64,000 bases of DNA from Maribacter sp. PR1 (lineage in GTDB: Bacteria; Bacteroidota; Bacteroidia; Flavobacteriales; Flavobacteriaceae). How positions within the stretch are numbered: the first letter of the stretch is position 1; each line of letters starts with the position of its first letter. The translations under genes and the position numbers were made by a program. Shown here piece by piece: positions 43,077 to 52,984 of this stretch. The notes beneath the pieces were generated by a model. The model did no database searches. It saw only the letters and a list, made by a program, of their open reading frames with translations, and had not been told where the DNA came from. Location of the stretch: the NCBI RefSeq assembly GCF_028464145.1, contig NZ_JAQPCG010000003.1, positions 124,001-188,000 on the forward strand, read 5' to 3'.

Positions 43077-46000
43077 CTATTTATACTTCGATTCCCAAAG
43101 CGTTTCCATCTCACCCACGCGTGTATGTAATTGCCCCGCGGCTTCTTGGGTTTTCGCCGTCGGTTGGGCATCGGTTTTTTGCAGCACATTGAGCAGAAAA
43201 AGCAATTTGGATTGTAATCCGACAAGCGTTTCGTCCTCCAGTTCCGACGCATAGATACTGCCATAGATCAAATCGCCATCCTCCGGGGCGCCATCCCCTC
43301 GAAAGGCCCACAACTTTTCCTTCTTTCTACCTTTTGCCGAGCCGGCATCAATGGCTTCCCGAATCTCCTGCAATCTCCCGTAATCGTTGTAGGTCTGCAG
43401 GGACAGGTCGGTTTGTAGGGCTAGGGCTTCCTCGCTCATTTCTGAACGGGGATCCAGTTTTACCGTGATGTCCTTTTCCAAAGTTTTCCCATCTACCTTC
43501 AATTGCACTTTATAGGTTCCTGGAGCTACAAAAGGTCCTTCGGGTCCGCTGGGTGTATCGTATTGCACGGCTGCAATGGCAAAGGCACGATTGGCGCCCT
43601 GCGGCTCCTTATACCGTAAATTCCATACAAATCGATGGTGGCCGGGTTCGCCCGACAATCCTTTAAACGGACGTATCCAATACGTGGGATGCTGCATTTT
43701 AGTCGTATCCAAAACTTCCGCCCTATCGTCACTGGAAAAGCTATTGACCAATGCTCCTTCCGAATCCAATATATTGAGCTCCACCTTTTGGGCATTGGCA
43801 CCCAAATAATAATCGATAAGGGCCCCGTCCGGCGGATTCTGTCCCGTAGGTTCCTCCGGGGGTAACGGCGTGTCGCTAAACATATTGAACCGTACCCTGT
43901 AGGCATTGCTGGGCGAAAATAAATAAGCATTTTTGCCGGACAGGCTGGCCAATTCCCGCAACGGACTTACATCGTCCAAAATCCAAATGGAGCGACCGTG
44001 CGTCCCGATGACCAGATCGTTTTCATGCACCACCAAATCCCGAATGGAAGATGCGGGCATGTTCATGCGAAGGGACTGCCAAGAAACCCCATCATCGGCC
44101 GAAAAATAGACCTCACGCTCCGTTCCGGCATACAGCAAGCCTTGTTGTTTTGGGTCTTCACGCACCACGTTGACCGGTCCGGAGGGATTCATCCCGCTAA
44201 CAACTTCTTCCCAAGTTTCCCCAAAGTCATGGGTCTTGTAGATATGGGGCAGCATATCGTCCTTCCGTATGGCATTCACCGCCACATAGGCCGTTCCGGC
44301 ATCAAAATGCCCGGCATCGATCTGTGAAATTTTGTCCCAGGAAGTAATCGAGGTCGGTGTTACGTTGGTCCAGGTTTTGCCCCCATCCCGGGTCACCTGA
44401 ATCAGGCCATCGTCCGTACCCGCCCAAATAATGTCTTTGTCCAGGGGCGAAGGTCCAATAGCATACACAATCGCACGTTGCGGCATGTTTTCCATGGCAT
44501 CGGTTTTGTAATCGCCCACACTGGCCGGCACTTCGGGTCGGGCTCTGGTGAGGTCGCCACTGATCTGTTCCCAATGCTGACCCCCATCATGGGTTTTACA
44601 AATCACATTCGTACCGAACAACAACATGCTGTCATCGGCCGGATGAAACAACAAGGGCATCGTACGCAGGTATCGGAATTCTCGGGAACGCAACACTTCG
44701 GGACCCACATATTGCGATTGCCCCGTTTTTTTATTGAATCGAATGACGCGTCCACCATAAACGATGTTGTTGTCCAAAGGGTCCGGAGCGACATAGGCAT
44801 ATTCATCGGCGCCCACACCTATAAACTCCCGAAACGAGATCTGTCCCCCATTGCTCCTACTGGCAATGCCAATGGCCCCACTTTCCTGTTGGCCGCCGTA
44901 CACCCAATACGGAAATTGGTTGTCCGTGCTTACATGGTACAATTGTGACGTGGGCTGGTTGTACCAAGAACTCCACGTGTCACCACCGTTTACCGTGATG
45001 ACGGCACCTTGATCGGCGGCGAAAAGCATGATTTCCGGATGCTGGGGATTGATCCATATCCTGTGGTAATCGTCCCCGCCCGGGGCGCCTTTGATGGAAG
45101 TCCATGTTTTCCCGCCGTCCTCCGATTTATACGAGGCTACATTCCCCACAAACACCACATTTTCGTCCTTGGGATGTACCTTGATTTCGGCAAAGTCACT
45201 GCCCCGGCCCCACAATCGGTTTTCCGTGGTGACCAGGCTCCAACTTTCACCGGCATCGGCACTGGTATAGACCCCGCCCTTTTCTCGGGCATCGACTGTG
45301 GCATACATGCGTTTGGAATTGCTGGCCGATAGCGCCACCCCTACTCTACCCAGGCCCTCTTCCGCCCCGGGGAGTCCGTTGGTAAGGGGTCGCCAGGTTT
45401 CCCCGCCATCCGTGGATTTGTAGAGTCCGCTGTTAGGACCGGAGAATTTGGCGTTCTCCCAGGGTCCTTCCTGATGTTCCCACATGGCGGCGAACAGGAT
45501 GTTAGGATTATTGGGATCTAGCTCCACTTGGATCGCCCCGGTATTGGGGTTGCTATACAAGGTCTTTTTCCATGTTTTTCCGCCATCTACCGATTTAAAA
45601 ATGCCCCGCATTTCATTGGCCCCATACGGATGGCCCAAACCGGCCACATACACCACGTCCGGATTGGTGGGGTGTACGATGACCCGACTCACTTGCTGGA
45701 TATCTTCCAGCCCGATATGTTCCCAGCTTTTACCGCCATTGGTGGATTTGAATATACCATCCCCTACGGCAAGGTCCGGCCGGTGCAGTCCTTCGCCGGT
45801 GCCGACATAAATGATATTGGGGTCCGAGGGCGAAACCGCCAAATCCCCCACGGAACCTGTGGGCACGTCATCAAAAATGGGGTTCCAGGTACGGCCATAA
45901 TCATCCGTTTTCCATACTCCTCCATTGTTTACCCCGATAAAGAATACATTGGGTTGGGAAGGTACGCCCACCGCACCTACGGTTCTACCGCCACGGAAGG

Positions 46001-46115
46001 GCCCGATCATTCTATATTCCAAATCTTGATAATAGGATGGGTCTAGTTGGGAAAAGCATAGGCCTGTAAGAAGGAAACTCAAACAAAAAAGGGATGTTCT
46101 CATTATAGTGGTCAT
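43077..46115 (-). CDS. Secreted BNR/VPS10-type beta-propeller protein
   Basis: 1012 residues with signal peptide (cleavage after CFSQ). Many Asp-box (S/TxDGGxTW) repeats lie between about 30 and 680 (TDDYGRTWNP, STNGGKSWEHI, TRDGGKTWTNV), giving a VPS10/sortilin-like propeller. The C-terminal 300 residues include an Fn3-like domain and a helical end (EDETLVGLQSKLLFLLNVLQ). This family is annotated as glycosyl hydrolase, but catalytic acidic residues are not obvious, so it may bind or process peptides or glycans. G+C is clearly higher than in the 3-30 kb region. A truncated second copy lies at 48908-49099. Confidence 0.85.
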   Translation of the reverse strand: MTTIMRTSLFCLSFLLTGLCFSQLDPSYYQDLEYRMIGPFRGGRTVGAVGVPSQPNVFFIGVNNGGVWKTDDYGRTWNPIFDDVPTGSVGDLAVSPSDPNIIYVGTGEGLHRPDLAVGDGIFKSTNGGKSWEHIGLEDIQQVSRVIVHPTNPDVVYVAGLGHPYGANEMRGIFKSVDGGKTWKKTLYSNPNTGAIQVELDPNNPNILFAAMWEHQEGPWENAKFSGPNSGLYKSTDGGETWRPLTNGLPGAEEGLGRVGVALSASNSKRMYATVDAREKGGVYTSADAGESWSLVTTENRLWGRGSDFAEIKVHPKDENVVFVGNVASYKSEDGGKTWTSIKGAPGGDDYHRIWINPQHPEIMLFAADQGAVITVNGGDTWSSWYNQPTSQLYHVSTDNQFPYWVYGGQQESGAIGIASRSNGGQISFREFIGVGADEYAYVAPDPLDNNIVYGGRVIRFNKKTGQSQYVGPEVLRSREFRYLRTMPLLFHPADDSMLLFGTNVICKTHDGGQHWEQISGDLTRARPEVPASVGDYKTDAMENMPQRAIVYAIGPSPLDKDIIWAGTDDGLIQVTRDGGKTWTNVTPTSITSWDKISQIDAGHFDAGTAYVAVNAIRKDDMLPHIYKTHDFGETWEEVVSGMNPSGPVNVVREDPKQQGLLYAGTEREVYFSADDGVSWQSLRMNMPASSIRDLVVHENDLVIGTHGRSIWILDDVSPLRELASLSGKNAYLFSPSNAYRVRFNMFSDTPLPPEEPTGQNPPDGALIDYYLGANAQKVELNILDSEGALVNSFSSDDRAEVLDTTKMQHPTYWIRPFKGLSGEPGHHRFVWNLRYKEPQGANRAFAIAAVQYDTPSGPEGPFVAPGTYKVQLKVDGKTLEKDITVKLDPRSEMSEEALALQTDLSLQTYNDYGRLQEIREAIDAGSAKGRKKEKLWAFRGDGAPEDGDLIYGSIYASELEDETLVGLQSKLLFLLNVLQKTDAQPTAKTQEAAGQLHTRVGEMETLWESKYK

Positions 46116-46228
46116 TTAGTGGTCTCTGTTATATTCAATATTTTTTTATTTGGGTACTGCAAATTTCATTGCCAAAACGTCATACAATTCCCCATCTTCC
46201 AAGATCCTCGAATCCATGTTTTTAGGGA

Positions 46229-48109
46229 CTACTTACGTATGGGCAAGCGAATCTTTGACGGATAGGCTTTGGAGTGGTGGATTTTGTTGGTCGCCACCAC
46301 ACCTTCGGATTCATCGTAATTATTGCCCCCCGTATTCAAATTACGGGCAAAACGCGGGAAATTACTGCTCGATACCTCAATACGAATGCGATGTCCTTTG
46401 TCAAAATAGTTGCTTGTGGCCATTGGGGTCAGGTCGATTTTGTACACTTCCCCTTCCTCCATAAAAACCTCTTTGTCGTAGCCCTCACGAAAACGAGCAC
46501 GCTGAATGGTCTCGTCCAAGTTATAGGCCCTGCCATCCGGATAGACATCGATCAGTTTGATCGTAAAATCCGTATCCTTGACATCGGAAGATACATAAAG
46601 GGTAGATTCGATAAAACCAGTCACCTCTACGCCTTCTTGCAGCACATCGGTGGTGTAGACCAGTATATCATCACGCTCCTCCATCACTTGTTGGTCAAAT
46701 GCCCCGCCCTTTATGGCATTGCCCGTACAACAAACGTTGCCGCCATAGGAGGTTACAGGATTCATGGGGTCGTACACAAAGGTATCCGGTTGGTCTTTGG
46801 ACGGTTTTTTTCTGGAAAGCGTTCCATTACCGTTCCCGGTATTGGCCCCGCCATCACTATTTAAATAGTAGGTTTTCATTTTACTGTCTTTTGGGGGCCA
46901 TTGGGTTGCCGTTTGCCAGGTATTGGTCCCCATGGTATAATACTGAACCCTCGGTGTTTTTTCCTTGAAATCATTGGTTTCCCCTTTTAACCAAAGATCC
47001 CACCAGGCATAGATTTGCTCGTCATAGTTCAGACGGGCATCGCCAACACTGCGTTCCCCGACCATTGTATTCTTAGTGGCCCTGGTGTACGAGCAATGTA
47101 AGGTTGGGGCAATGACCAAATATTGATTATCCCTTATTTGGGAATCCTTTGCATTATTGCGAACATGGTTAAAAAGACTAAGATTGGGGGTAATACTAAC
47201 GTCGTACCAAGAAGCGAACCAGAAGCTTGGGGTACCAATTTCCATGGTATCATGATAAAGTCCGCCCGTATACCAATCGGGATCGTTGGGTTTACGGCGC
47301 ACCATTTTATCAAAAATTTCCTTCTTTCCGTGGATATTCTTTAAGATATCCTGTATCGGTAAGTGCTGCAGGGCCTCTGCCATATCGACGGGTGGATTCT
47401 CTGGTGCCAAGTCATAGAACCTTGAAATACGGATCAAATCCTCTTGTGTGGCTCCTTCAGGGATTCTTGGTTTGAATTTATCCTGCTCAACCCCATACAG
47501 CCAAGAGAAGAACAGTAATTGCTCCGCTCCCCCTCGATACCAATTACCCTGTTCCATAATACCATCAACGGTTCCTACCCCTGCACCGAAACCTTGGGGC
47601 ACCATGGCCGCATGTGCCGGGTGATCCAAGGCCGCAACGGCCATTTGCCATTCTGCCGTGCTAGAACACCCGTAGGTACCTATTTTCCCGTTGGACCACG
47701 GTTGGTCTTTCATCCAGCTAAAGGCATCATAACCATCGGTAAGGGGAACTCCTAAAATATCCCACTCGCCTTCGGAGAAATAACGACCTCTTTCATTCTG
47801 CACTACGTAGGCATACCCCCGTTTTACGGCCTCATAGGCTCGTTCTGCGGTTCTGGTGTTTTGTTCTCCGTCTCGCCAAGAATTAAAATTATAAGGAGTC
47901 CTAGAAAAAATGATAGGTACTTTTTCGTCGGTCTTGGGGCGATAGATATCCGTGGCCAAGCGAATACCATCGCGCATGGGCATCATGACCTTTTGGTCGA
48001 TAATCGCAATTCCTTCTAATTGTTCAAGAATAGTATCGCTGTCTTGTGCCTTTGAAAACGGACTGAAAATCAGGAAGAATAGTAATAGATACGAATAGGT
48101 ATTTTTCAT
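46229..48109 (-). CDS. CocE/NonD-type S15 acyl hydrolase
   Basis: 626 residues from ATG 48109; the frame opens 24 codons earlier, but the signal peptide starts here ([20 protein letters not shown]). The S15 alpha/beta domain has [18 protein letters not shown], nucleophile Ser149 within YGCSSTAEW, and a C-terminal jelly-roll. It lacks the N-terminal extension seen in the 743-residue paralog. The likely activity is X-Pro dipeptidyl peptidase, ester or antibiotic acyl hydrolysis, not resolvable from sequence. About 113 bp upstream of the BNR gene on the same strand. Confidence 0.88.
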   Translation of the reverse strand: MKNTYSYLLLFFLIFSPFSKAQDSDTILEQLEGIAIIDQKVMMPMRDGIRLATDIYRPKTDEKVPIIFSRTPYNFNSWRDGEQNTRTAERAYEAVKRGYAYVVQNERGRYFSEGEWDILGVPLTDGYDAFSWMKDQPWSNGKIGTYGCSSTAEWQMAVAALDHPAHAAMVPQGFGAGVGTVDGIMEQGNWYRGGAEQLLFFSWLYGVEQDKFKPRIPEGATQEDLIRISRFYDLAPENPPVDMAEALQHLPIQDILKNIHGKKEIFDKMVRRKPNDPDWYTGGLYHDTMEIGTPSFWFASWYDVSITPNLSLFNHVRNNAKDSQIRDNQYLVIAPTLHCSYTRATKNTMVGERSVGDARLNYDEQIYAWWDLWLKGETNDFKEKTPRVQYYTMGTNTWQTATQWPPKDSKMKTYYLNSDGGANTGNGNGTLSRKKPSKDQPDTFVYDPMNPVTSYGGNVCCTGNAIKGGAFDQQVMEERDDILVYTTDVLQEGVEVTGFIESTLYVSSDVKDTDFTIKLIDVYPDGRAYNLDETIQRARFREGYDKEVFMEEGEVYKIDLTPMATSNYFDKGHRIRIEVSSSNFPRFARNLNTGGNNYDESEGVVATNKIHHSKAYPSKIRLPIRK

Positions 48110-48204
48110 AAGGTGCTTCTGGTTTAGTTGTGTTCTAAAATTAACTAAAAATCCTATTAAAGGGTGTTTGAAAACAACCAAAAGGCTGAAATTTAAAATC
48201 AGGT

Positions 48205-48234
48205 ATTGTCATCCGGTTGTGCTTAGTATCTTTG
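48205..48234 (+). promoter_or_regulatory. Probable promoter of the DEAD-domain gene
   Basis: TATCTTTG (48227-48234) is an exact TAnnTTTG box; ATTG lies 18 bp upstream (48205-48208) in place of TTTG. The start would be near 48241, a 44-nt leader. Confidence 0.45.
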
Positions 48235-48284
48235 TTTAGCATCCGTGTTGACCATGATGGCACTATTTTATATCGAAAATACCT

Positions 48285-48896
48285 ATGGCATTTAAAAAAT
48301 TGCACCCCCACTTACTTGAAGTTTTAGAACGTTTCTCCAATGAAAAACCATTACCTGTTCAAAAAGTGGGTATTCCCGTTATAAAAAGTGGGGCCCACGT
48401 GTTTTGCATTGCGCCTAAGGATAGTGGTAAAACGACGACCCTGATCCTAACGACCCTTAATAAAATCAAATGCGAGGCCCATGGCAACAGCCCAAGGGCA
48501 GTTGTACTGGTGGCGAATAAGGAGAAAGCACTGGAAATGTACGATGCCTTTCTGGAATATACCAAGCAGACTTCGGTCAGGGTCTATGTAGGGTATAAAG
48601 ACTTACATATCGATATTCAAAAGTCTGAAATATTTGAAGGTATAGATATCCTTGTCACCACGCCTACGAACCTGCACAAACTATTTTTAACGAATGGCGT
48701 CAGTACTTCGCAGTTAAAGATATGTAGTATTGACGATGGAAACTTTGTAGTTCAACAATCGGAGTATATGGCCATGTTGGCGGTAACCCAAAGCATTCTA
48801 AAATGTCAATACGTTCTGTATACCGAAAAGTTACATCCTAAACTTCAGCGTTTCGAAGACTATTTTATGGAACGGGCACGATACGTAAACGTATAA
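48285..48896 (+). CDS. Stand-alone degenerate DEAD-box helicase N-domain
   Basis: 203 residues, only the first RecA-like domain. A Q-motif-like KPLPVQKVGIPVI (about 21) and motif I APKDSGKTT (43-51) are present. Motif II reads SIDDG instead of DEAD and motif III YTEK instead of SAT, and the helicase C domain is absent. Unwinding is therefore unlikely; nucleotide and RNA binding remain possible. Similar short proteins exist in flavobacteria, so this is likely a real small gene rather than a truncation. Its promoter is at 48205. Confidence 0.75.
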   Translation: MAFKKLHPHLLEVLERFSNEKPLPVQKVGIPVIKSGAHVFCIAPKDSGKTTTLILTTLNKIKCEAHGNSPRAVVLVANKEKALEMYDAFLEYTKQTSVRVYVGYKDLHIDIQKSEIFEGIDILVTTPTNLHKLFLTNGVSTSQLKICSIDDGNFVVQQSEYMAMLAVTQSILKCQYVLYTEKLHPKLQRFEDYFMERARYVNV

Positions 48897-48907
48897 AAGG
48901 CCACTTT

Positions 48908-49099
48908 TTAAATTTTCGCTTTGGGTTCTTTGTAAATTAGGGAAGCCACGCCCATCGCACCTTCGGTTCTACCACCACAGAAGGGCCCGATCATTCTGCA
49001 TTCCAATTCCTGATAATAGGATAGATTTACTTGTGCTAGGGACGAAAGGGTTGCCAAAAGGCAAAGGGTACAAAGAGAAGTTTTTAGGGTGGTGGCTTT
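48908..49099 (-). pseudogene. Truncated N-terminus of a second BNR/VPS10 propeller gene
   Basis: Translation reads a signal-like start (TLCLLATLSSLAQ), then SYYQELECRMIGPF and GGRTEGAMGVAS before diverging to a stop at 48908. The intact gene (43077) has SYYQDLEYRMIGPF and GGRTVGAVGVPS. No ATG is in frame at the start (ACC TTT TTA AAA), and about 950 residues are missing. DNA identity to 45959-46090 is high. A relic of a duplicate of that gene. Confidence 0.75.
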
Positions 49100-49424
49100 T
49101 AAAAAGGTTTTACTAAGGTGTACAAGGTATTCACACTACACCTTCAAAAGATACTACTTTTCTGTGATGGATTTATTGGCAAAGGTTAAAAGCCTTATTA
49201 ATATAGCATAGATTCTAAACTTAAAGAATCTTTATATGTGATTCCGTACCCAAGCAAAGTCTTATAATGCAGTATCTTATGATACAAATGTAAATGTGAA
49301 TAAAACTATATTGATACTCTTGAATATTATATAATTGCTGATTTTGGCCATTTGGCATTTATTAATAGTAATTAGGTATATGAAATTTATTGAGTAAATT
49401 ACTATGACGTAACTAAGATAAAAT
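49100..49424. other. 325-bp intergenic region with degenerate repeat copy E
   Basis: At 49245-49262 it reads CCGTACCCAAGCAAAGT, as in copy A after its hairpin; just before lies a short inverted repeat AGATTCT...AGAATCT near 49209-49231. No gene or clear promoter for 49425 was found. Confidence 0.45.
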
Positions 49425-50330
49425 ATGAAGTACTGGTTAAGTGTTTTATTAAGTTGCGTTTTTCTTCAAGGATTTTCACAAGACTACTTCGATATTGCAA
49501 ATTTTACCTATACGAATACACCTCCAAACGATTTTGAAATTTCTAATGCACAAACAACGGTTGAAGAATTAGCCTTTGAATTCAATTTTCCCATTCTAAT
49601 AAATGATAAAACTGTTCTTCTCACTGGAATGTTTACTAATAAAACAAGATTGCGTGTAGCTTCTACTATTCCAAAACTAAATCTAAATGTGTTTGGATTA
49701 AATCTGGGTATTAATAAAACTTTCAATGATAAATGGTCTGGAACCTTTTTAGTTTTTCCAAAGTTAGCTTCTGAGAAAATTACGTTTACCAATGACAACT
49801 TTCAAATTGCTTTATTAAGCTTATTTACCAATAAAAAACGCAACGATTTAAAATACAAATATGGTTTGTATGCTAATACTGAAAGGTTTGGACTAATAAT
49901 CGTTCCTATAGTTGGCTTGTATTATTTGAGCCCTAACAAGAAGTTTGAAGCTAATTTAAACTTACCCATCAATGCTGATCTAAACTATGAATTAAACAAT
50001 AAATTATGGCTGGGTATGAAGTTTGATGGTTTAGGAACTACCTATAATTTAAATAAACAAAACTATAGTTCAAGTGTTGGGTCTTATGTTTCTAAAACAT
50101 CAAACGAAACACTTGGCTATTTGAGAATTAAGTTGAATAAATCTTTATATATAAACGCTGAATTTGGATATGCCATCAGTAGAAATTATAGAGTATATCG
50201 TTCTGATGATAAAATAGATTTAGCTTTAGTTTCCTTTTATCTTGGAGATGACAGAGAGCAATTAAATGAGCGGTTTCAAGATGGTGTTATTTTTAAAGTT
50301 GAGTTATTATATCGACTTCATTTTGATTAA
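49425..50330 (+). CDS. DUF6268-like outer-membrane protein
   Basis: 301 residues with signal peptide (cleavage after GFSQ). Many amphipathic strands (NLNVFGLNLGINKTFNDKW, YGLYANTERFGLIIVPIVGL, YINAEFGYAISRNYRVY) and a terminal LLYRLHF fit a beta-barrel of the DUF6268 type. Probably an outer-membrane protein of unknown function. AT-rich, with flanking repeats on its upstream side. Confidence 0.75.
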   Translation: MKYWLSVLLSCVFLQGFSQDYFDIANFTYTNTPPNDFEISNAQTTVEELAFEFNFPILINDKTVLLTGMFTNKTRLRVASTIPKLNLNVFGLNLGINKTFNDKWSGTFLVFPKLASEKITFTNDNFQIALLSLFTNKKRNDLKYKYGLYANTERFGLIIVPIVGLYYLSPNKKFEANLNLPINADLNYELNNKLWLGMKFDGLGTTYNLNKQNYSSSVGSYVSKTSNETLGYLRIKLNKSLYINAEFGYAISRNYRVYRSDDKIDLALVSFYLGDDREQLNERFQDGVIFKVELLYRLHFD

Positions 50331-50348
50331 AAAATTTTCTTTTAAATT

Positions 50349-50545
50349 TTAAATCATTTCAAAGTCCCCCTCCATTTCTACTCTCTTATTCTGTGCCAAG
50401 GCCAGATAATAATTAATCAAATTCCCAAAATTCCCGTCACCCACCACCTTAACCCTAAAAACTATAATCCGCGCTCCATAGCGTTACCGTCAATTCGCTA
50501 TCCTTTAGAATCAAGGAAATCCGTCCATAGCCCCTATATTGAAGG
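50349..50545 (-). pseudogene. Possible gene remnant, two C-terminal fragments
   Basis: Two frames each give protein-like text ending in a stop: one ends RISLILKDSELTVTLWSADYSF (cited in part, stop 50455), the next VVGDGNFGNLINYYLALAQN (stop 50349). I do not recognise the parent. The short overlapping frames, and the plus-strand SDR start 22 bp away, suggest a decayed gene. Confidence 0.35.
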
Positions 50546-50566
50546 GAATCAAAAAAAAAGAATGCT

Positions 50567-51307
50567 ATGAATTTAGAAAACAAAGTAATACTTGTCACCG
50601 GAGCCTCCAGCGGCATAGGCAAAGCGGCCGCCCACAAATTGGCCCAACACGGCGCCAAAGTGGTGGTTTTGGCCCGGAGCGAAGATGAACTCAACGAATT
50701 AAAATCCAACATAGAAGCCAAGGGCGGTACCGCATTGGTCGTGGCCGGGGACGTCACCAAAATGGAAGATTTTGAAAAAGCGGTTTCCCAAGCCAAGTCG
50801 GAATATGGTACCGTAAATGCATTGATCAACAATGCCGGACTCATGCCCCTCTCCTTTGTAGAAAAATTAAAGACCGATGAATGGGAAAAAATGGTGGACG
50901 TGAACATTAAGGGCGTATTGAACGGCGTGGCCGCGGTACTACCGGAACTAAAAGCCAATAAGGACGGGCATATCATCAATATATCGTCTATGGCCGCACA
51001 CAGATACTTTCCGGGCGGAGCGGTGTATTGCGCCACAAAGGCCGCAGTAAAAATGTTTTCCGAAGGCTTGCGCCAGGAACTGGCCCCTAAATACGGCATC
51101 AACGTCACTTCCATAGAACCGGGTGCGGTAGCGACCAATCTTACGGATACCATTACCGATGAAGATATCATGGAGAAAATGAAAGAGATGCAGCAAATGG
51201 ACACCTTGGAAGCCGAGGATATTGCAGATGCCATTTACTACGCCCTCTCCCAACCGGAGCGTGTAAACATCAACGATGTGTACCTGGTACCCAGCGAACA
51301 ACAATAA
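50567..51307 (+). CDS. Short-chain dehydrogenase/reductase
   Basis: 246 residues, classical SDR, cytoplasmic. NADP-binding GASSGIGKAAAHKL (13-26), NNAG (about 88), Ser in NISSMAAH (about 140) and Y-x-x-x-K in VYCATKAA (about 153). The substrate is an alcohol or ketone, unspecified; LARSEDE after the first strand suggests NADP. G+C is higher than in the accessory region. First of three plus-strand redox genes (with 51540 and 53235), separated by repeats, so possibly not one operon. Confidence 0.9.
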   Translation: MNLENKVILVTGASSGIGKAAAHKLAQHGAKVVVLARSEDELNELKSNIEAKGGTALVVAGDVTKMEDFEKAVSQAKSEYGTVNALINNAGLMPLSFVEKLKTDEWEKMVDVNIKGVLNGVAAVLPELKANKDGHIINISSMAAHRYFPGGAVYCATKAAVKMFSEGLRQELAPKYGINVTSIEPGAVATNLTDTITDEDIMEKMKEMQQMDTLEAEDIADAIYYALSQPERVNINDVYLVPSEQQ

Positions 51308-51330
51308 TTCACTAAATGAATGTCCGGAAT

Positions 51331-51470
51331 CCTTCATAATTACAACTTGAATGTCAGGTCGAGCCGTCACATCGAGCCTTTCGGCTCCGCTCAAGATAAA
51401 CTAAAGTCGAGATGCGAGACCTCGATCCTTGATAATTACAACTTAAATGTCAGGTCGAGCGCAGTCGAGA
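51331..51470. repeat. Tandem of dispersed repeats with 33-bp direct repeat
   Basis: ATAATTACAACTT(A/G)A followed by ATGTCAGGTCGAGC occurs at 51331-51364 and 51426-51460, followed by TCGACTGCGC-type units. CAATTCACTA also occurs near both ends (51305 and 51516). Non-coding. Confidence 0.6.
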
Positions 51471-51539
51471 CCTCATTTTATACGCTTTAGGTTTAATGAC
51501 GGTTTACGGACATACAATTCACTATAAAAACAGAAAATA

Positions 51540-52937
51540 ATGACAACGACAACAACAAGTAATAATATTGAGACCACAGATCCAGCAACTGGAGACACCT
51601 TGTCCCTCTATCCCTTATTTACAGATGATCAGGTGGAAGAAACCATACAAAAATCCCACGAAGCCTTTAAAAAATGGAAATTCAAATCCGTTGAGGAACG
51701 GGGCAAAGTGATTTCGGCCATCGGGGAGGAATTTCAAAATTATAAGACGGAATTGGCCGAGCTGATGACGGCCGAAATGGGAAAACTTCTGAAGCAAAGC
51801 AAACAGGAAGTGGACCTATGCAGTGCCATTTGTAGCTTTTCCGCCCAAAATGCACCGGACGCACTAAAAAGCGAGGAACGCGAAATTTCCGATGGTGGCC
51901 GGGGCATCATCACCTATTCCCCTTTGGGCGTTATTTATGGCATCCAACCCTGGAACTATCCGGCCTACCAGGTCATTCGCTATACCATTGCCAATTTAAT
52001 GGCGGGGAACAGTGTGTTGCTAAAACATGCACAAAATGTGACGGGAACAGCCAAACTATTGAAAATGATTTTCGATACGGCGGGCGTGCCCGAGGGACTG
52101 TTCAGTGTACTGGTGATTACCCACGATCAATCGGACTCCATTATACAACATGATTTGGTCCGGGGCGTAACCTTAACGGGAAGCCCTGACGCCGGAAAGA
52201 AAATTGGGGAAAAAGCCGGTGGCGAATTGAAGAAAATGGTGTTGGAACTCGGTAGTAACGATGCCTATATGATTTTCGATGATGCCGATATTGATTTGGC
52301 CGTGGAAAAATGTATCCAGGGACGTATCTATAACAATGGGGAAACCTGTATTGCCGCCAAACGCTTTATTGCGACGGAGGCGGTCTATGACGAGTTTCGG
52401 GAGAAGTTTGTAAAAGGTATGAAGGCCCTAAAATCGGGCGATCCAACCGATTCGGAAACGGATTTAGGGCCTATGGCACGTAAAGATCTTCGGGAAAAAT
52501 TGCACGAACAGGTACAAAAAAGTGTACAGAATGGTGCCGAAATCCTATGTGGTGGCGAAATGCCCGAAGGTGACGGCTATTATTATCCGGCCACCGTTTT
52601 AGCGCAGGTAAGCGATGGCCAACCGGCGTATGACGATGAATTGTTCGGGCCTGTAGCTTCGTTGATGAAGGCCAAGGACAATGAGGATGCCATGCGCATT
52701 GCCAACGATAGCCGATTCGGACTCGGAGGTGGAATCTTTTCCAAAGATGTGGACAAGGCGGTGGAAATGGCGAGCAAATATTTTGATACCGGTATGGTAT
52801 TTATTAACTCCTTTGGCCTGGCCGAACCCAATATGCCTTTCGGAGGTGTCAAGAATTCGGGTTACGGACGTGAACACGGTGGATTCGGGATGAAGGAATT
52901 CGTAAATGCGAAGTCCATTATGATCGGTGAAGATTAG
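51540..52937 (+). CDS. Aldehyde dehydrogenase (succinate-semialdehyde type)
   Basis: 465 residues. ALDH fold: GVIYGIQPWNYPAYQVIRY (about 130), TLTGSPDAGKKIGEKAGGEL (about 218), catalytic Glu in VLELGSNDAY and nucleophile Cys in NNGETCIAAKR (about 262), PFGGVKNSGYGRE near the end. The pattern fits NAD(P)-dependent semialdehyde dehydrogenases (GabD-like), which oxidise succinate semialdehyde to succinate. The C-terminus of a typical GabD is shorter by a few residues. Substrate probable, not proven. Confidence 0.88.
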   Translation: MTTTTTSNNIETTDPATGDTLSLYPLFTDDQVEETIQKSHEAFKKWKFKSVEERGKVISAIGEEFQNYKTELAELMTAEMGKLLKQSKQEVDLCSAICSFSAQNAPDALKSEEREISDGGRGIITYSPLGVIYGIQPWNYPAYQVIRYTIANLMAGNSVLLKHAQNVTGTAKLLKMIFDTAGVPEGLFSVLVITHDQSDSIIQHDLVRGVTLTGSPDAGKKIGEKAGGELKKMVLELGSNDAYMIFDDADIDLAVEKCIQGRIYNNGETCIAAKRFIATEAVYDEFREKFVKGMKALKSGDPTDSETDLGPMARKDLREKLHEQVQKSVQNGAEILCGGEMPEGDGYYYPATVLAQVSDGQPAYDDELFGPVASLMKAKDNEDAMRIANDSRFGLGGGIFSKDVDKAVEMASKYFDTGMVFINSFGLAEPNMPFGGVKNSGYGREHGGFGMKEFVNAKSIMIGED

Positions 52938-52984
52938 CGTACCGTATATTTTGTCCCTCGAAGTTATTCAGATCCTTAAAAAGA

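Noticed and set aside
43060..46464. Many long plus- and minus-strand ORFs in the BNR gene region
   Set aside because: High G+C and biased codon use leave few chance stops; the BNR frame explains them all.
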